From the NCBI RefSeq assembly GCF_027497195.1, contig NZ_CP114905.1:7079001-7143000 (forward strand): a stretch of DNA of 64,000 nucleotides. The letters are read 5' to 3'. A model generated the notes under the pieces. It searched no databases. It worked only from the letters and a program-made list of their open reading frames with translations, and was not told where the DNA came from. The stretch is from Streptomyces sp. WMMC500 (GTDB lineage: Bacteria > Actinomycetota > Actinomycetes > Streptomycetales > Streptomycetaceae). Positions within the stretch are counted from its first letter, which is position 1; each line of letters opens with the position of its first letter. The translations under genes were made by a program, and so were the position numbers. Of this stretch, positions 55,383 to 63,265 are shown one piece after another.

Positions 55383-56663
55383 GTGACCGACGCCGATCCG
55401 GACCGCGGCCCCGCCGGCCGGGCCGCCAGCCGCCCCGGGAACTCAACCGCCGGCACCGTCGTCGTCGGTGCCGGCATGGCCGGGGTGCAGACGGCCGTCG
55501 CGCTGCGCGAGCGGGGTTACGCAGGCCCCGTCACCCTCGTCGGCGCGGAGCCGCACGACCCGTACGACCGGCCGCCGCTGTCGAAGGCGGTGCTGCTCGG
55601 CAAGGCGGAGGGCTCGGCGTTCGAGGTGGACTTCGCGGAGCACGGCATCGGGCTCCGGCTGGGGCTGCACGTCGACCGGCTGGACACCGCGGGGCGGCTG
55701 CTGGAGACGGACGCCGGGCCCGTGGCGTACGAGAAGCTGGTCCTGGCCACCGGCGCGGCGCCCGTCCCGCTGCCCGGCGCGCCCGCCGGCACCACGCCCG
55801 GCGTGCACCTGCTGCGCACCCTCGACGACGCGGCGCGGCTGCGCGCGGTGCTCGTGCGGCGCAGCCGGATCCTGGTGGTCGGCGCGGGCTGGATCGGCGC
55901 GGAGCTGAGCACCGCGGCGCGCGAGCAGGGCTGTGAGGTGACGGTCGTGGAGGCCGCCGGGCACCCGCTGCCGGCGGCGCTGCCCGCGCAGGTCGCGGTG
56001 CCGATGGCCGGATGGTACGAGGAGAGCGGTGCCCGGCTGCTGACGGGCCGCCGGGTGGAGCGCGTCGCGCACCTGGGCGAGGACGGCCCGGTCGCGGTGG
56101 TCCTCGACGACGGTACGGAGCTGACCGCCGACGCCGTCGTCGTCGGCATCGGCGCCCGTCCCGCGACTGCCTGGCTCGCCGGCTCCGGCGTCGTGCTGGG
56201 CGGCGACGGCGCGGTGCGGGCCGACGAGCGGCTGCGCACGAACGTGCCGGGCGTCTGGGCCGTCGGCGACTGCGCGTCGTTCCCCTCCGCGCGCTACGGC
56301 GAGCGGCTGCTGATCCACCACTGGGACAACGCCCTGCAGGGCCCGGCGACCGTCGCGGCGGACATCGCCGGGGAGCCGGGCGCGGCGTACGACCCGGTGC
56401 CGTACTTCTGGTCCGAGCAGTTCGGCCGGTTCGTGCAGTACGTCGGCCACCACACGGACGACGACGAGCTGCTGTGGCGCGGCGATCCGTCCGCCGCCTC
56501 CTGGTCGGTGTGCTGGCTGCGCGCCGGGCGGCTCATCGCGCTGCTGGCCGTCGGCCGCCCGCGGGACCTCACCCAGGGGCGCAAGCTGATCCACGCGGGT
56601 GCCGCGCTGGACCGCGAGCGCGCCGCCGACGCGGCGGTACCGCTGAAATCGGCCGCGCTGTGA
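55383..56663 (+). CDS. Ferredoxin reductase-like FAD oxidoreductase
   Basis: A 426-residue flavoprotein with two Rossmann folds: FAD site TVVVGAGMAGVQTAVALRERG (about 22-42), NAD(P) site ILVVGAGWIGAELSTAAREQG (about 160-180), FAD motif VPGVWAVGDCASF and a C-terminal Reductase_C domain (DPVPYFWSEQFGRFVQYVGH). The family comprises rubredoxin and ferredoxin reductases for P450 or aromatic dioxygenase systems, but no redox partner is next to it. The GTG at 55383 is set by a -10 seven bases upstream; the in-frame GTG at 55374 would overlap that box. Confidence 0.9.
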   Translation: MTDADPDRGPAGRAASRPGNSTAGTVVVGAGMAGVQTAVALRERGYAGPVTLVGAEPHDPYDRPPLSKAVLLGKAEGSAFEVDFAEHGIGLRLGLHVDRLDTAGRLLETDAGPVAYEKLVLATGAAPVPLPGAPAGTTPGVHLLRTLDDAARLRAVLVRRSRILVVGAGWIGAELSTAAREQGCEVTVVEAAGHPLPAALPAQVAVPMAGWYEESGARLLTGRRVERVAHLGEDGPVAVVLDDGTELTADAVVVGIGARPATAWLAGSGVVLGGDGAVRADERLRTNVPGVWAVGDCASFPSARYGERLLIHHWDNALQGPATVAADIAGEPGAAYDPVPYFWSEQFGRFVQYVGHHTDDDELLWRGDPSAASWSVCWLRAGRLIALLAVGRPRDLTQGRKLIHAGAALDRERAADAAVPLKSAAL

Positions 56664-56783
56664 CGTCCGCGGCGCGTCCCGCGCCGGGCCGGCAGCCGCG
56701 CATCCGGGGATGCTTCGAGGTGATATGCCGCCCTTTGGCGCTGCCCTGTACCGGCGGGCGGTCCGAGATGGCAGGCTGGGGGT

Positions 56784-57149
56784 GTGACCGAGATTGATGC
56801 GAAGATCGATGCTCTCGTCCCCTCCTGGCTCACCCTTCCCGACGTCGCCGAGAAGCTCGGCGTCGAGGTGACCCGCGTGCGGCAGTTGGTCAAGGAAGGC
56901 CAGTTGATCGCGGTGCGGCGGGGTGAGAACAACGCGCTGCAGGTGCCCGCCGAGTTCATCGGCGAGGGGAAGGTCGTCAAGGGCCTCACCGGGACCCTGA
57001 CGCTGCTCAAGGACGACGGCTTCAGCGACGCGGAGGCGCTGGAGTGGCTGTTCACCCCCGACCCCTCGCTCCCGGGGACTCCCGCGCAGGCGCTGCGCGA
57101 GAACCGCGGGACGGAGGTCAAGCGCAGGGCGCAGGCGCTGGCTGTGTAA
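56784..57149 (+). CDS. Rv2175c-family DNA-binding protein
   Basis: A 121-residue protein with an N-terminal winged helix-turn-helix (WLTLPDVAEKLGVEVTRVRQLVKEGQLIAV, residues about 15-45) and a C-terminal domain (VKGLTGTLTLLKDDGFSDAEALEWLFTPDPSLPG) typical of Rv2175c. The mycobacterial protein is phosphorylated by PknL, and a PASTA Ser/Thr kinase lies 4 kb away here. A CAGGCT near-consensus -10 box (56772-56777) lies six bases before the GTG. It precedes thiE in the same orientation by 63 bases. Confidence 0.88.
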   Translation: MTEIDAKIDALVPSWLTLPDVAEKLGVEVTRVRQLVKEGQLIAVRRGENNALQVPAEFIGEGKVVKGLTGTLTLLKDDGFSDAEALEWLFTPDPSLPGTPAQALRENRGTEVKRRAQALAV

Positions 57150-57212
57150 TCTCGCGGGGCCGGGCGCGCGCCCGCGGGTCCGGCCCCGCGACCGTACGAG
57201 GGGGAGCGCCGC

Positions 57213-57911
57213 ATGACGGCCGGAACCGCCGCCCGCGCCACCGCCGACGCCCGCGCGCGGCTGGGCGCCGCGCAGCTCTACCTGTGCACCGACGCCCGGA
57301 CGCGCCAGGGCGACCTGCCCGAGTTCCTCGACGCCGTGCTCGCCGCCGGCGTGGACGTCGTCCAACTGCGCGAGAAGGGCATGGAGGCGCGCGAGGAGCT
57401 GGCCCACCTGGAGGTGTTCGCCGACGCCTGCCGCCGCCACGGCCGGCTGCTCGCGGTCAACGACCGCGCCGACGTGGCCCACGCCGCCGGCGCCGACGTG
57501 CTGCACCTGGGCCAGGGCGACCTGCCGGTGCCCGCCGCCCGCGCCATCCTCGGCGAAGCGCCCGACGACGTGCTGATCGGCCGCTCCACCCACGCCGAGG
57601 CGGAGACCCGCGCGGCGGCCGTCGAGCCCGGCGTCGACTACTTCTGCACCGGCCCCTGCTGGCCCACCCCCACCAAGGCCGGGCGGCCCGCCGCCGGCCT
57701 CGGCCTCGTCCGCTACGCGGCGGGGCTCGGCACCGACCGCCCGTGGTTCGCCATCGGCGGAATCGACCTCGGAAATCTCGACGAGGTCCTGGCGGCCGGC
57801 GCCCGCCGCGTCGTCGTCGTCCGCGCCCTCACCGCCGCGGAGGACCCCGGAGCTGCGGCGGGGGAGTTCGTACGGCGCCTGCGCGCGGCCCGGAACGGTG
57901 ACGTCCGGTAG
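57213..57911 (+). CDS. thiE: Thiamine-phosphate synthase
   Basis: A 232-residue TIM-barrel enzyme joining HMP-PP and thiazole phosphate. Family motifs are [77 protein letters not shown] and [11 protein letters not shown]. The first 20 residues are variable. It has GAGGGGGAG before the ATG at 57213. It sits outside the thiO-thiS-thiG riboswitch unit and may share a message with the Rv2175c-like gene. Confidence 0.94.
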   Translation: MTAGTAARATADARARLGAAQLYLCTDARTRQGDLPEFLDAVLAAGVDVVQLREKGMEAREELAHLEVFADACRRHGRLLAVNDRADVAHAAGADVLHLGQGDLPVPAARAILGEAPDDVLIGRSTHAEAETRAAAVEPGVDYFCTGPCWPTPTKAGRPAAGLGLVRYAAGLGTDRPWFAIGGIDLGNLDEVLAAGARRVVVVRALTAAEDPGAAAGEFVRRLRAARNGDVR

Positions 57912-57964
57912 TCGCCGGCCGGCTCCGGGCGCCGGTTCCGGGCCGGGCGATTGAGCTGGCGGTC

Positions 57965-57994
57965 TTGGGTCAGGAGGTGACCGGCGGTTAACCT
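57965..57994 (+). promoter_or_regulatory. Promoter of metF (leaderless)
   Basis: TTGGGT (57965-57970) and TAACCT (57989-57994) are 18 bases apart, and the -10 ends seven bases before the ATG at 58002. No SAM riboswitch is seen. Confidence 0.55.
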
Positions 57995-58001
57995 GCCGCG
58001 T

Positions 58002-58919
58002 ATGGCCACCGGCATCGCTTCGACCAGGAATGATCGCGCAGTCACTGTCCGTGAACTGCTCGCGTCCGGCAAGCAGTCGTTTTCGTTCGAGTTCGCAGCC
58101 CCGAAGACCGAGAAGGGCGAGCGGACCCTCTGGAACGCCGTACGGCGCATCGAGGCCGTACAACCGACCTTCGTATCCGTGACCTACGGCGCCGGAGGTT
58201 CGTCCCGCGAGGGCACCGTCCGCGCCACCGAGCGCATCGCCACCGACACCACGCTCACACCCGTCGCCCACCTCACCGCGGTCGACCACTCGGTCGCCGA
58301 ACTGCGCAACGTCATCGGCCAGTACGCGGACGCGGGCATCCGCAACATGCTCGCCGTCCGCGGCGACCCCCCGGGCGACCCGATGGGGGAGTGGGTCGCG
58401 CATCCGGAGGGGGTGAACTACGCCGCCGACCTGGTCCGGCTGATCAAGGAGTCGGGCGACTTCTGCGTCGGCGTCGCCGCCTTCCCCGAGCGGCACCCGC
58501 GCTCCACGGACTGGGACGACGACATCCGGCACTTCGTCGACAAGTGCCGCGCCGGCGCGGACTACGCGATCACCCAGATGTTCTTCCACGTCGACGACTA
58601 CCTGCGGCTGCGTGACCGGGTGGCCGCGACCGGCTGCACGACGCCGATCATCCCGGAGATCATGCCCGTCACCAACGCCCGGCAGATCCAGCGGTTCGCC
58701 GAGCTGAGCGGGGCAACGTTCCCGCCGGAGCTGGCGGATCGGGTTCTCGCGGTCGAGGACGACCGGGCCGCGGTACGCTCCATTGGCGTCGAGTACGCCA
58801 CGGACATGTGCGAGCGCTTGCTGTCCGAGGGAATCCCCGGACTCCACTTCATTACGCTGAACACCTCCACGGCAACGCTGGAGATCTACCAGAACCTCGG
58901 GCTGAACCGGCTTTCCTGA
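58002..58919 (+). CDS. metF: Methylenetetrahydrofolate reductase
   Basis: A 305-residue FAD enzyme reducing methylene- to methyl-THF for methionine synthesis. Motifs are [78 protein letters not shown] and [20 protein letters not shown]. It has the expected single-domain length. The ATG start is set by a -10 at seven-base spacing. It faces no operon partner; the membrane protein gene downstream is 37 bases away with its own ribosome site. Confidence 0.94.
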   Translation: MATGIASTRNDRAVTVRELLASGKQSFSFEFAAPKTEKGERTLWNAVRRIEAVQPTFVSVTYGAGGSSREGTVRATERIATDTTLTPVAHLTAVDHSVAELRNVIGQYADAGIRNMLAVRGDPPGDPMGEWVAHPEGVNYAADLVRLIKESGDFCVGVAAFPERHPRSTDWDDDIRHFVDKCRAGADYAITQMFFHVDDYLRLRDRVAATGCTTPIIPEIMPVTNARQIQRFAELSGATFPPELADRVLAVEDDRAAVRSIGVEYATDMCERLLSEGIPGLHFITLNTSTATLEIYQNLGLNRLS

Positions 58920-58956
58920 GGGCAGGCACCACCAAGCGGGGGCGGAAGAGAGGCAC

Positions 58957-60063
58957 GTGATGGGCGACTTGGCCTGGTTGGCCCTCTATGCCGGGTTCGG
59001 GGTGGTCGCGCTCTGGCTGCTCTGGGAAGTCCTGATGCAGTACAAGGCGCCGCTGCGCTGGCGCGCCCTGGCCTTCGTCGGCTTCCTCTGCGTGGTGCTC
59101 GGCGTGCTCATGCCCGCGGTCCCCGTGATCGGGCTGGGCGTGGTGGTGTTCGGGGTCGGCCAGGCCAAGGTCACGCTCTCCTACCGCAGCGGCTACTCCG
59201 AAGGCTGGGCGGTGAACAGGCGCGACGAGCACGGCGACGAGTACGACGCACAGCGGTACGGCGCGGAGCACGACGAAGCGGCGGCGTACGGCGAGCGGCG
59301 GGCGCCGCTCCCGGAACGCGGCCCCGCCTACCCGGCGTACGAGCCGGAGGGCGCGCCGCCCGTGCCCCCGGCGCAGGAACAGACCGCGCAGTTCTCGCCC
59401 TTCGGCGAGGAGCAGGTCTTCGCGGGCGCCGCCCCCGCGCAGCAGCAGGCGTACGCCGGCGGCTACGACTCGTACGGCGGCGCCGGCTACGACACCGGCG
59501 GCTACGCGACCACGTCCGCCTACGACACCGGCGGCTACGCGACGACGTCCGCGTACGACACCGGCAGCCACGTCACGACCTCCGCCTACGACACCGGCAG
59601 CCACGCGACCACCTCCGGCTACGAGGCCGGCGGCTACGCCACCAACGGCGCCGGGACGAACGGCTACGGGCAGGACCAGCAGATATACCCGGACTCCGGC
59701 GGCTACGGCACGGAGCACCAGTACGCCGGATACGACACGGCCGCCGCGGGGTACACGGACCCCTACGGCGGCACGGAGTACGCCGCGCCGGCCCCGCCGC
59801 CGTACTACGACTCCACGCAGGGCGGCGGGCAGTCGTACGACACGAGCGGCGCCGGTTACCCGGGCTACGACCAGCAGCAGTACGCGCAGTACGCCGAGGG
59901 CTACGACACCGGCCAGCAGCCGGCGTACGGCCAGGAGTTCTACGGGACGCCGGCGGAGGGCGTCTGGATGCCGCAGCAGCGCGACGCGGACCCGCTGGGC
60001 ACCGAGGACCCGTACGCCCAGCAGCAGGGCTACCCGGGCTACGAGCAGCAGTACCGCTACTGA
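58957..60063 (+). CDS. Membrane protein with Tyr/Gly/Gln-rich repeat domain
   Basis: A 368-residue protein. Two hydrophobic helices (about 4-27 and 37-70: LAWLALYAGFGVVALWLLW, then ALAFVGFLCVVLGVLMPAVPVIGLGVVVFG) are followed by a 280-residue low-complexity tail rich in Tyr, Gly, Gln, Thr and Asp, containing five 11-residue repeats and many GYDT/YGG/QQQ clusters. Such a composition suggests an intrinsically disordered or condensate-forming region. Function unknown; homologous streptomycete proteins keep the helices and vary the tail. Start GTG at 58957 or ATG at 58960; AGAGAGG lies upstream. Confidence 0.75.
   Translation: MMGDLAWLALYAGFGVVALWLLWEVLMQYKAPLRWRALAFVGFLCVVLGVLMPAVPVIGLGVVVFGVGQAKVTLSYRSGYSEGWAVNRRDEHGDEYDAQRYGAEHDEAAAYGERRAPLPERGPAYPAYEPEGAPPVPPAQEQTAQFSPFGEEQVFAGAAPAQQQAYAGGYDSYGGAGYDTGGYATTSAYDTGGYATTSAYDTGSHVTTSAYDTGSHATTSGYEAGGYATNGAGTNGYGQDQQIYPDSGGYGTEHQYAGYDTAAAGYTDPYGGTEYAAPAPPPYYDSTQGGGQSYDTSGAGYPGYDQQQYAQYAEGYDTGQQPAYGQEFYGTPAEGVWMPQQRDADPLGTEDPYAQQQGYPGYEQQYRY
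59488..59652 (+). repeat. Five 33-bp coding repeats (11-residue YDTGGYATTSA unit)
   Basis: Repeats begin at 59488, 59521, 59554, 59587 and 59620. The consensus is Tyr-Asp-Thr-Gly-(Gly/Ser)-(Tyr/His)-(Ala/Val)-Thr-Thr-Ser-(Ala/Gly); the last copy is degenerate. Confidence 0.85.
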
Positions 60064-60102
60064 ACCACCCGGTGTCCCCGCCCCCGGCGGGCCGGCGGGC
60101 CG

Positions 60103-61665
60103 TCAGCGGGAGCCGCGGAAGTCCGCACCCTCCATGATCAGCCCGGCCACCAGGGCCCCCGACATCCCCGCGTGCGCCAGCCCGCCGCCCGGGTGCGACC
60201 AGCCGCCCACCGCGTAGAGGCCCAGCACGGCCGTGGTGTTCGGCTGCGGCAGGTACGCGCCGCCGGCGCCGGCCAGGGCGGGCCCCGGCACCGCGCCGCC
60301 CGGGGCGTCCGTCTCGGCGGCGGTGTCCGCGGGCGTACGCACCTCGCGCCACAGCACCCGCTCCGCGAGCCCCGGCACCGCGCGCCCGGCCGCGGCCACC
60401 ATCCGGTCCGCGAACGCCTCCGCGGCCGGTGCGGCTTGCTCCCCGGCCGGTGTGGCCTCGCTGCCCCACGCCCCGGCCGGCACGACGGCGGTCAGCGTCA
60501 CGGCCTCGTGCCCGGCGTCGGGGCGCTGCGCGGGGTCGTCGGGGCGCAGCACGGTGACGGTGGGCACCACGTCGGTCCCGGGCCGCGCGCCGTCGAAGAT
60601 CCAGGCCAGTTCGCGCGCGGCGTCCGGGGAGTGCACGACGGTACGGTGCACGGCGTCGTCGTCCCGCGCGCCGCGCAGCGCCAGGCACACGGTCAACCGC
60701 CCCGGCACCGCCCGCGCCGCCGCCGGCACGCCGGCCTCGTACGCGCCGGGAGCCAGCTCCGCCAGCCGCGCCCGCGGCACCCCGGCGATCACCGCGTCGG
60801 CGTCCGCCCGCTCGCCGCCGGCCAGTTCGACGCCCGCCGCCCGGCCGTCCGCGCCCACCCGGACGGCGGTCACCTCCGCGCCGAACGCGAACGTGATCCC
60901 GCGCTCCAGGCAGCGCTCGTACAGCGCGTCCGCCAGTGCCCGCATGCCCCCGCGCACGTACCAGCCGCCGAAGGTCTCCCGCACGTACGGCAGCATCGCG
61001 GCGCCCGCCGGCGCGTGCCGCGGGTCGAACCCGTCCGCCAGGGCGTGCTGCGCGAGCATCGTCCCCAGCGCGGGGTACGGCCCCAACTCGCCCGCGCCGA
61101 CGTCGGCCACGGTGGCGGGCCGCGCGGGCCGGCGCGGGCCGCGCAGGCGGCGCAGCAGCCCGTGCCCGGCCGGCGGCGGGACGGCGGGGTAGAAGTCGGC
61201 GGCCAGCGCGCCCGGGTCGGCGGGCAGGGGCTCCTCGACGAGCGGGCGGCGGGCGGCCTCCCAGACCCGGCGGCCCCGGTCGAGCAGGGCGGTCCACGCC
61301 TCGCCCGCGCCCGGTCCCGCGGCGGCGTCGAGGGCCCGTACGACGCCCGCGCGGGAGGCGTTGGGCAGGGTGGCGTCGGTGCCGTCGGGGAAGAGGTGCC
61401 GCTCGGCCGGGTCCACCGGCACCAGCTCCACGCACTTCTCCAGCTTCCGCCGGCCGGTCTTGAGGAACAGGTCGCGGTAGACCGCGGGGAGGTACAGCAC
61501 CCCGGGACCGGTGTCGAAGCCGAAGCCGTCGCGCTCCAGCCGCCGGACGCCGCCGCCGTACGTGCCGGAGCGCTCGTGGACCGTCACCCGGTGGCCCGCG
61601 AGGGCCAGCCGCGCGGAGGCGGCCATGGCGCCCATGCCCGCCCCGACAACCGCGATCTCTGCCAT
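60103..61665 (-). CDS. CrtI-like FAD-dependent oxidoreductase
   Basis: A 520-residue enzyme of the phytoene desaturase-like family. The FAD-binding N-terminus is EIAVVGAGMGAMAASARLALAGHRVTVHE (residues 3-31), followed by GFDTGPGVLYLPAVYRDLF and, at the C-terminus, GLYAVGGWSHPGGGLAHAGMSGALVAGLI. No crtB, crtE or other carotenoid gene lies nearby, so it could desaturate a carotenoid, isoprenoid or another lipid. The ATG at 61665 is preferred over longer frames because a TAAAGT -10 lies seven bases upstream. The MacR-type box lies about 75-90 bases upstream of the start. Confidence 0.82.
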   Translation of the reverse strand: MAEIAVVGAGMGAMAASARLALAGHRVTVHERSGTYGGGVRRLERDGFGFDTGPGVLYLPAVYRDLFLKTGRRKLEKCVELVPVDPAERHLFPDGTDATLPNASRAGVVRALDAAAGPGAGEAWTALLDRGRRVWEAARRPLVEEPLPADPGALAADFYPAVPPPAGHGLLRRLRGPRRPARPATVADVGAGELGPYPALGTMLAQHALADGFDPRHAPAGAAMLPYVRETFGGWYVRGGMRALADALYERCLERGITFAFGAEVTAVRVGADGRAAGVELAGGERADADAVIAGVPRARLAELAPGAYEAGVPAAARAVPGRLTVCLALRGARDDDAVHRTVVHSPDAARELAWIFDGARPGTDVVPTVTVLRPDDPAQRPDAGHEAVTLTAVVPAGAWGSEATPAGEQAAPAAEAFADRMVAAAGRAVPGLAERVLWREVRTPADTAAETDAPGGAVPGPALAGAGGAYLPQPNTTAVLGLYAVGGWSHPGGGLAHAGMSGALVAGLIMEGADFRGSR

Positions 61666-61672
61666 GGCCCGG

Positions 61673-61678
61673 ACTTTA
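61673..61678 (-). promoter_or_regulatory. -10 box of the CrtI-like gene (leaderless)
   Basis: TAAAGT on the minus strand, seven bases before the ATG at 61665. Confidence 0.5.
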
Positions 61679-61728
61679 TCCCGGCCGCCGCGGGGGGCCA
61701 CGGGCGGGAGCGGTGGGGCTGGGGGTGC

Positions 61729-61772
61729 GTACTCAGCTTTGAGTACGCGTACTCAGACACGTGCTTGAGTAC
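61729..61772. promoter_or_regulatory. MacR-type binding site with flanking half-sites
   Basis: TGAGTACGCGTACTCA (61740-61755) is a perfect match to the reported MacR consensus TGAGTACnnGTACTCA. Half-sites GTACTCA (61729-61735) and TGAGTAC (61766-61772) flank it. The region lies between the CrtI-like gene and the HEPN gene; the 545-base interval 61666-62210 otherwise holds only promoters. Confidence 0.75.
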
Positions 61773-62136
61773 CCGAGCGGATGGGCCCCGACCTGCGCAA
61801 ACGGCAGAGTGAGGGACGTGGGTCGGACGCAGGAAGGAGTCACGGACCGCCGACACGGGGCGGCGGAACGGGACTTCGGTGCCGGCCCATGAGGGGGGAA
61901 CGGGGGAAATGGGGGGAAGCTGTCCCGGTGATGGAGCGACGGGGGATCGCTTCGCGCCGGGGCAGCGCCCGTTCCGGGTGGCGCGCGCAGGCGGGGGCGG
62001 CGTTCCACGCCGGGGCAGCGCTGGGAGGCAGTGTGGGGCACGGCGCTGGGGCAGCGCCGGGGGCGGCCGTGCGGGCAATTGCCGCGGAGGGTGCGGTCGG
62101 GGGCATCGTCGCAGGTAGCGGGGCAGTTCAGGTCGA

Positions 62137-62159
62137 TTGTCAGTGGGGTGCGCCACGAT
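62137..62159 (+). promoter_or_regulatory. DNA-damage-type (PafBC/RecA-NDp-like) promoter
   Basis: TTGTCAGTG (62137-62145), eight bases, then CACGAT (62154-62159). The upstream part is a perfect match to TTGTCRGTG-N8-TAnnnT, the actinobacterial RecA-independent SOS promoter; the -10 deviates at its first base. It lies 51 bases before the HEPN gene start. Confidence 0.55.
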
Positions 62160-62210
62160 GGGCACATACGAACGAACGACTGAAGGACTGACGCCGACAG
62201 GAGGCAAGCC

Positions 62211-62687
62211 ATGGCGGCCGAGCCGGCTTACGCCCCACCGAGTGATGTCCACCCCGTCCTGCGCCCGGGCAGTGCGCCCAAGGCGGCGCTGGAGCTCCTC
62301 GCGCAAGCCCACGCCAGTCTGGCGGAGGCGGCGGAGATGGAGACGGCGAACGAGCGCTACTCCCTGGCCCACCTCGCCGCCCTGCGCACCGCCGCGGCGG
62401 TGCTCGCGGTGCGCGGGCGCCCAGAGCCGTCGCCGCGGCGCCGGCAGCGCATCCGCAGCGCGTGGGAGGTGCTGCCGGAGGTCGCGCCGGAACTCGCCGA
62501 GTGGAGCGCGATGTTCGCGGTCGGCGCCCGGCTGCGGGCCCGCGCGGAGGCGGGCATCAGGGATGCCGTCGACGAGCAGGAGGCGGCCGATCTCCTGCGC
62601 GCGGCGGGCATGTTCACGCGGATCGTCGAGCGGATGCTCGTCGTCCAGCCACTGATACGCCCCCAACCGGGCCCAGAGGCGCGCTGA
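62211..62687 (+). CDS. SAV_6107-like HEPN-domain protein
   Basis: A 158-residue all-helical protein. Residues about 20-75 (AALELLAQAHASLAEAAEMETANERYSLAHLAALRTAAAVLAVRG in pieces) and the later helix pair fit the SAV_6107 HEPN family of Streptomyces. HEPN domains often bind nucleotides or act as RNases; the usual RxxxxH motif is not clearly present here. ACAGGAGGCAAGCC precedes the ATG. A DNA-damage-type promoter upstream would place it in the genotoxic response. Confidence 0.75.
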   Translation: MAAEPAYAPPSDVHPVLRPGSAPKAALELLAQAHASLAEAAEMETANERYSLAHLAALRTAAAVLAVRGRPEPSPRRRQRIRSAWEVLPEVAPELAEWSAMFAVGARLRARAEAGIRDAVDEQEAADLLRAAGMFTRIVERMLVVQPLIRPQPGPEAR

Positions 62688-62840
62688 GCCCCGCGGGGGC
62701 GCCGGCGACGGGCCGCGAGGGTCCGGCGGACACCCGCGCCTCCCGCGCGCCGGTGCCGCCGGTGCGCACGGGGCCGCCGCCGAAAGGCCGCGCGGGCGGG
62801 GCGGCGGGTGCCGCGGCGGCGGGTGCCCGCGTGCCGCGCG

Positions 62841-63200
62841 CGGCGTGCCGGGCGCCGGTGGCGGTGGGGCGGCTTCGCCGTGCCCGCCGTGCCTCCGCGG
62901 ATGTGTCCCCAACCGGCCCGGATGCGCGCCCGGGTGGGGTGGGCGCCGGTGGCTGTACGCCGGTCTGTCGTCGGGAGCGGCGCGGGCCGCGCGGCCGGCG
63001 GGCCGCACGCCGTCCGCGCGCTCGGCGTGCCCGGCGCCGGTGGCCGTGGGGCGGCTTCGCGGTGCCCGCCGTGCTTCCGCGGCGAGGTCCCCCAACCGGG
63101 GCCGGACGCGGGCCGGTCGGAGCGTGCTCCGGCGGGGCCGGGCCGGCCGCGGGCGGCGTGCCGGACGCCGGCGTCGGTGCGGCCGCTCCGCCGTGCCCGC
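62841..63200. repeat. Degenerate GC-rich repeats upstream of the methyltransferase gene
   Basis: CGGCGTGCCGGGCGCCGGTG-type units start at about 62841, 63023 and 63154 (spacing 182 and 131). The first two extend for about 85 bp with only scattered differences; the third is shorter and more diverged. The 578-base interval 62688-63265 has no supported gene. Confidence 0.6.
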
Positions 63201-63229
63201 GGCAGGCGTGGACGCGGATGCGCAGCCTC

Positions 63230-63235
63230 TAAGCT
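63230..63235 (+). promoter_or_regulatory. Candidate -10 box of the methyltransferase gene
   Basis: TAAGCT lies 30 bases before the ATG at 63266, with a GAGGAG ribosome site (about 63254-63259) between. Confidence 0.4.
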
Positions 63236-63265
63236 GGGCCACGCCCGATCTTCGAGGAGCGCTCC

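Noticed and set aside
61781..62191. 136-residue ORF upstream of the HEPN gene
   Set aside because: Composition is Gly/Arg/Ala-rich without a ribosome site and it spans the predicted DNA-damage promoter.
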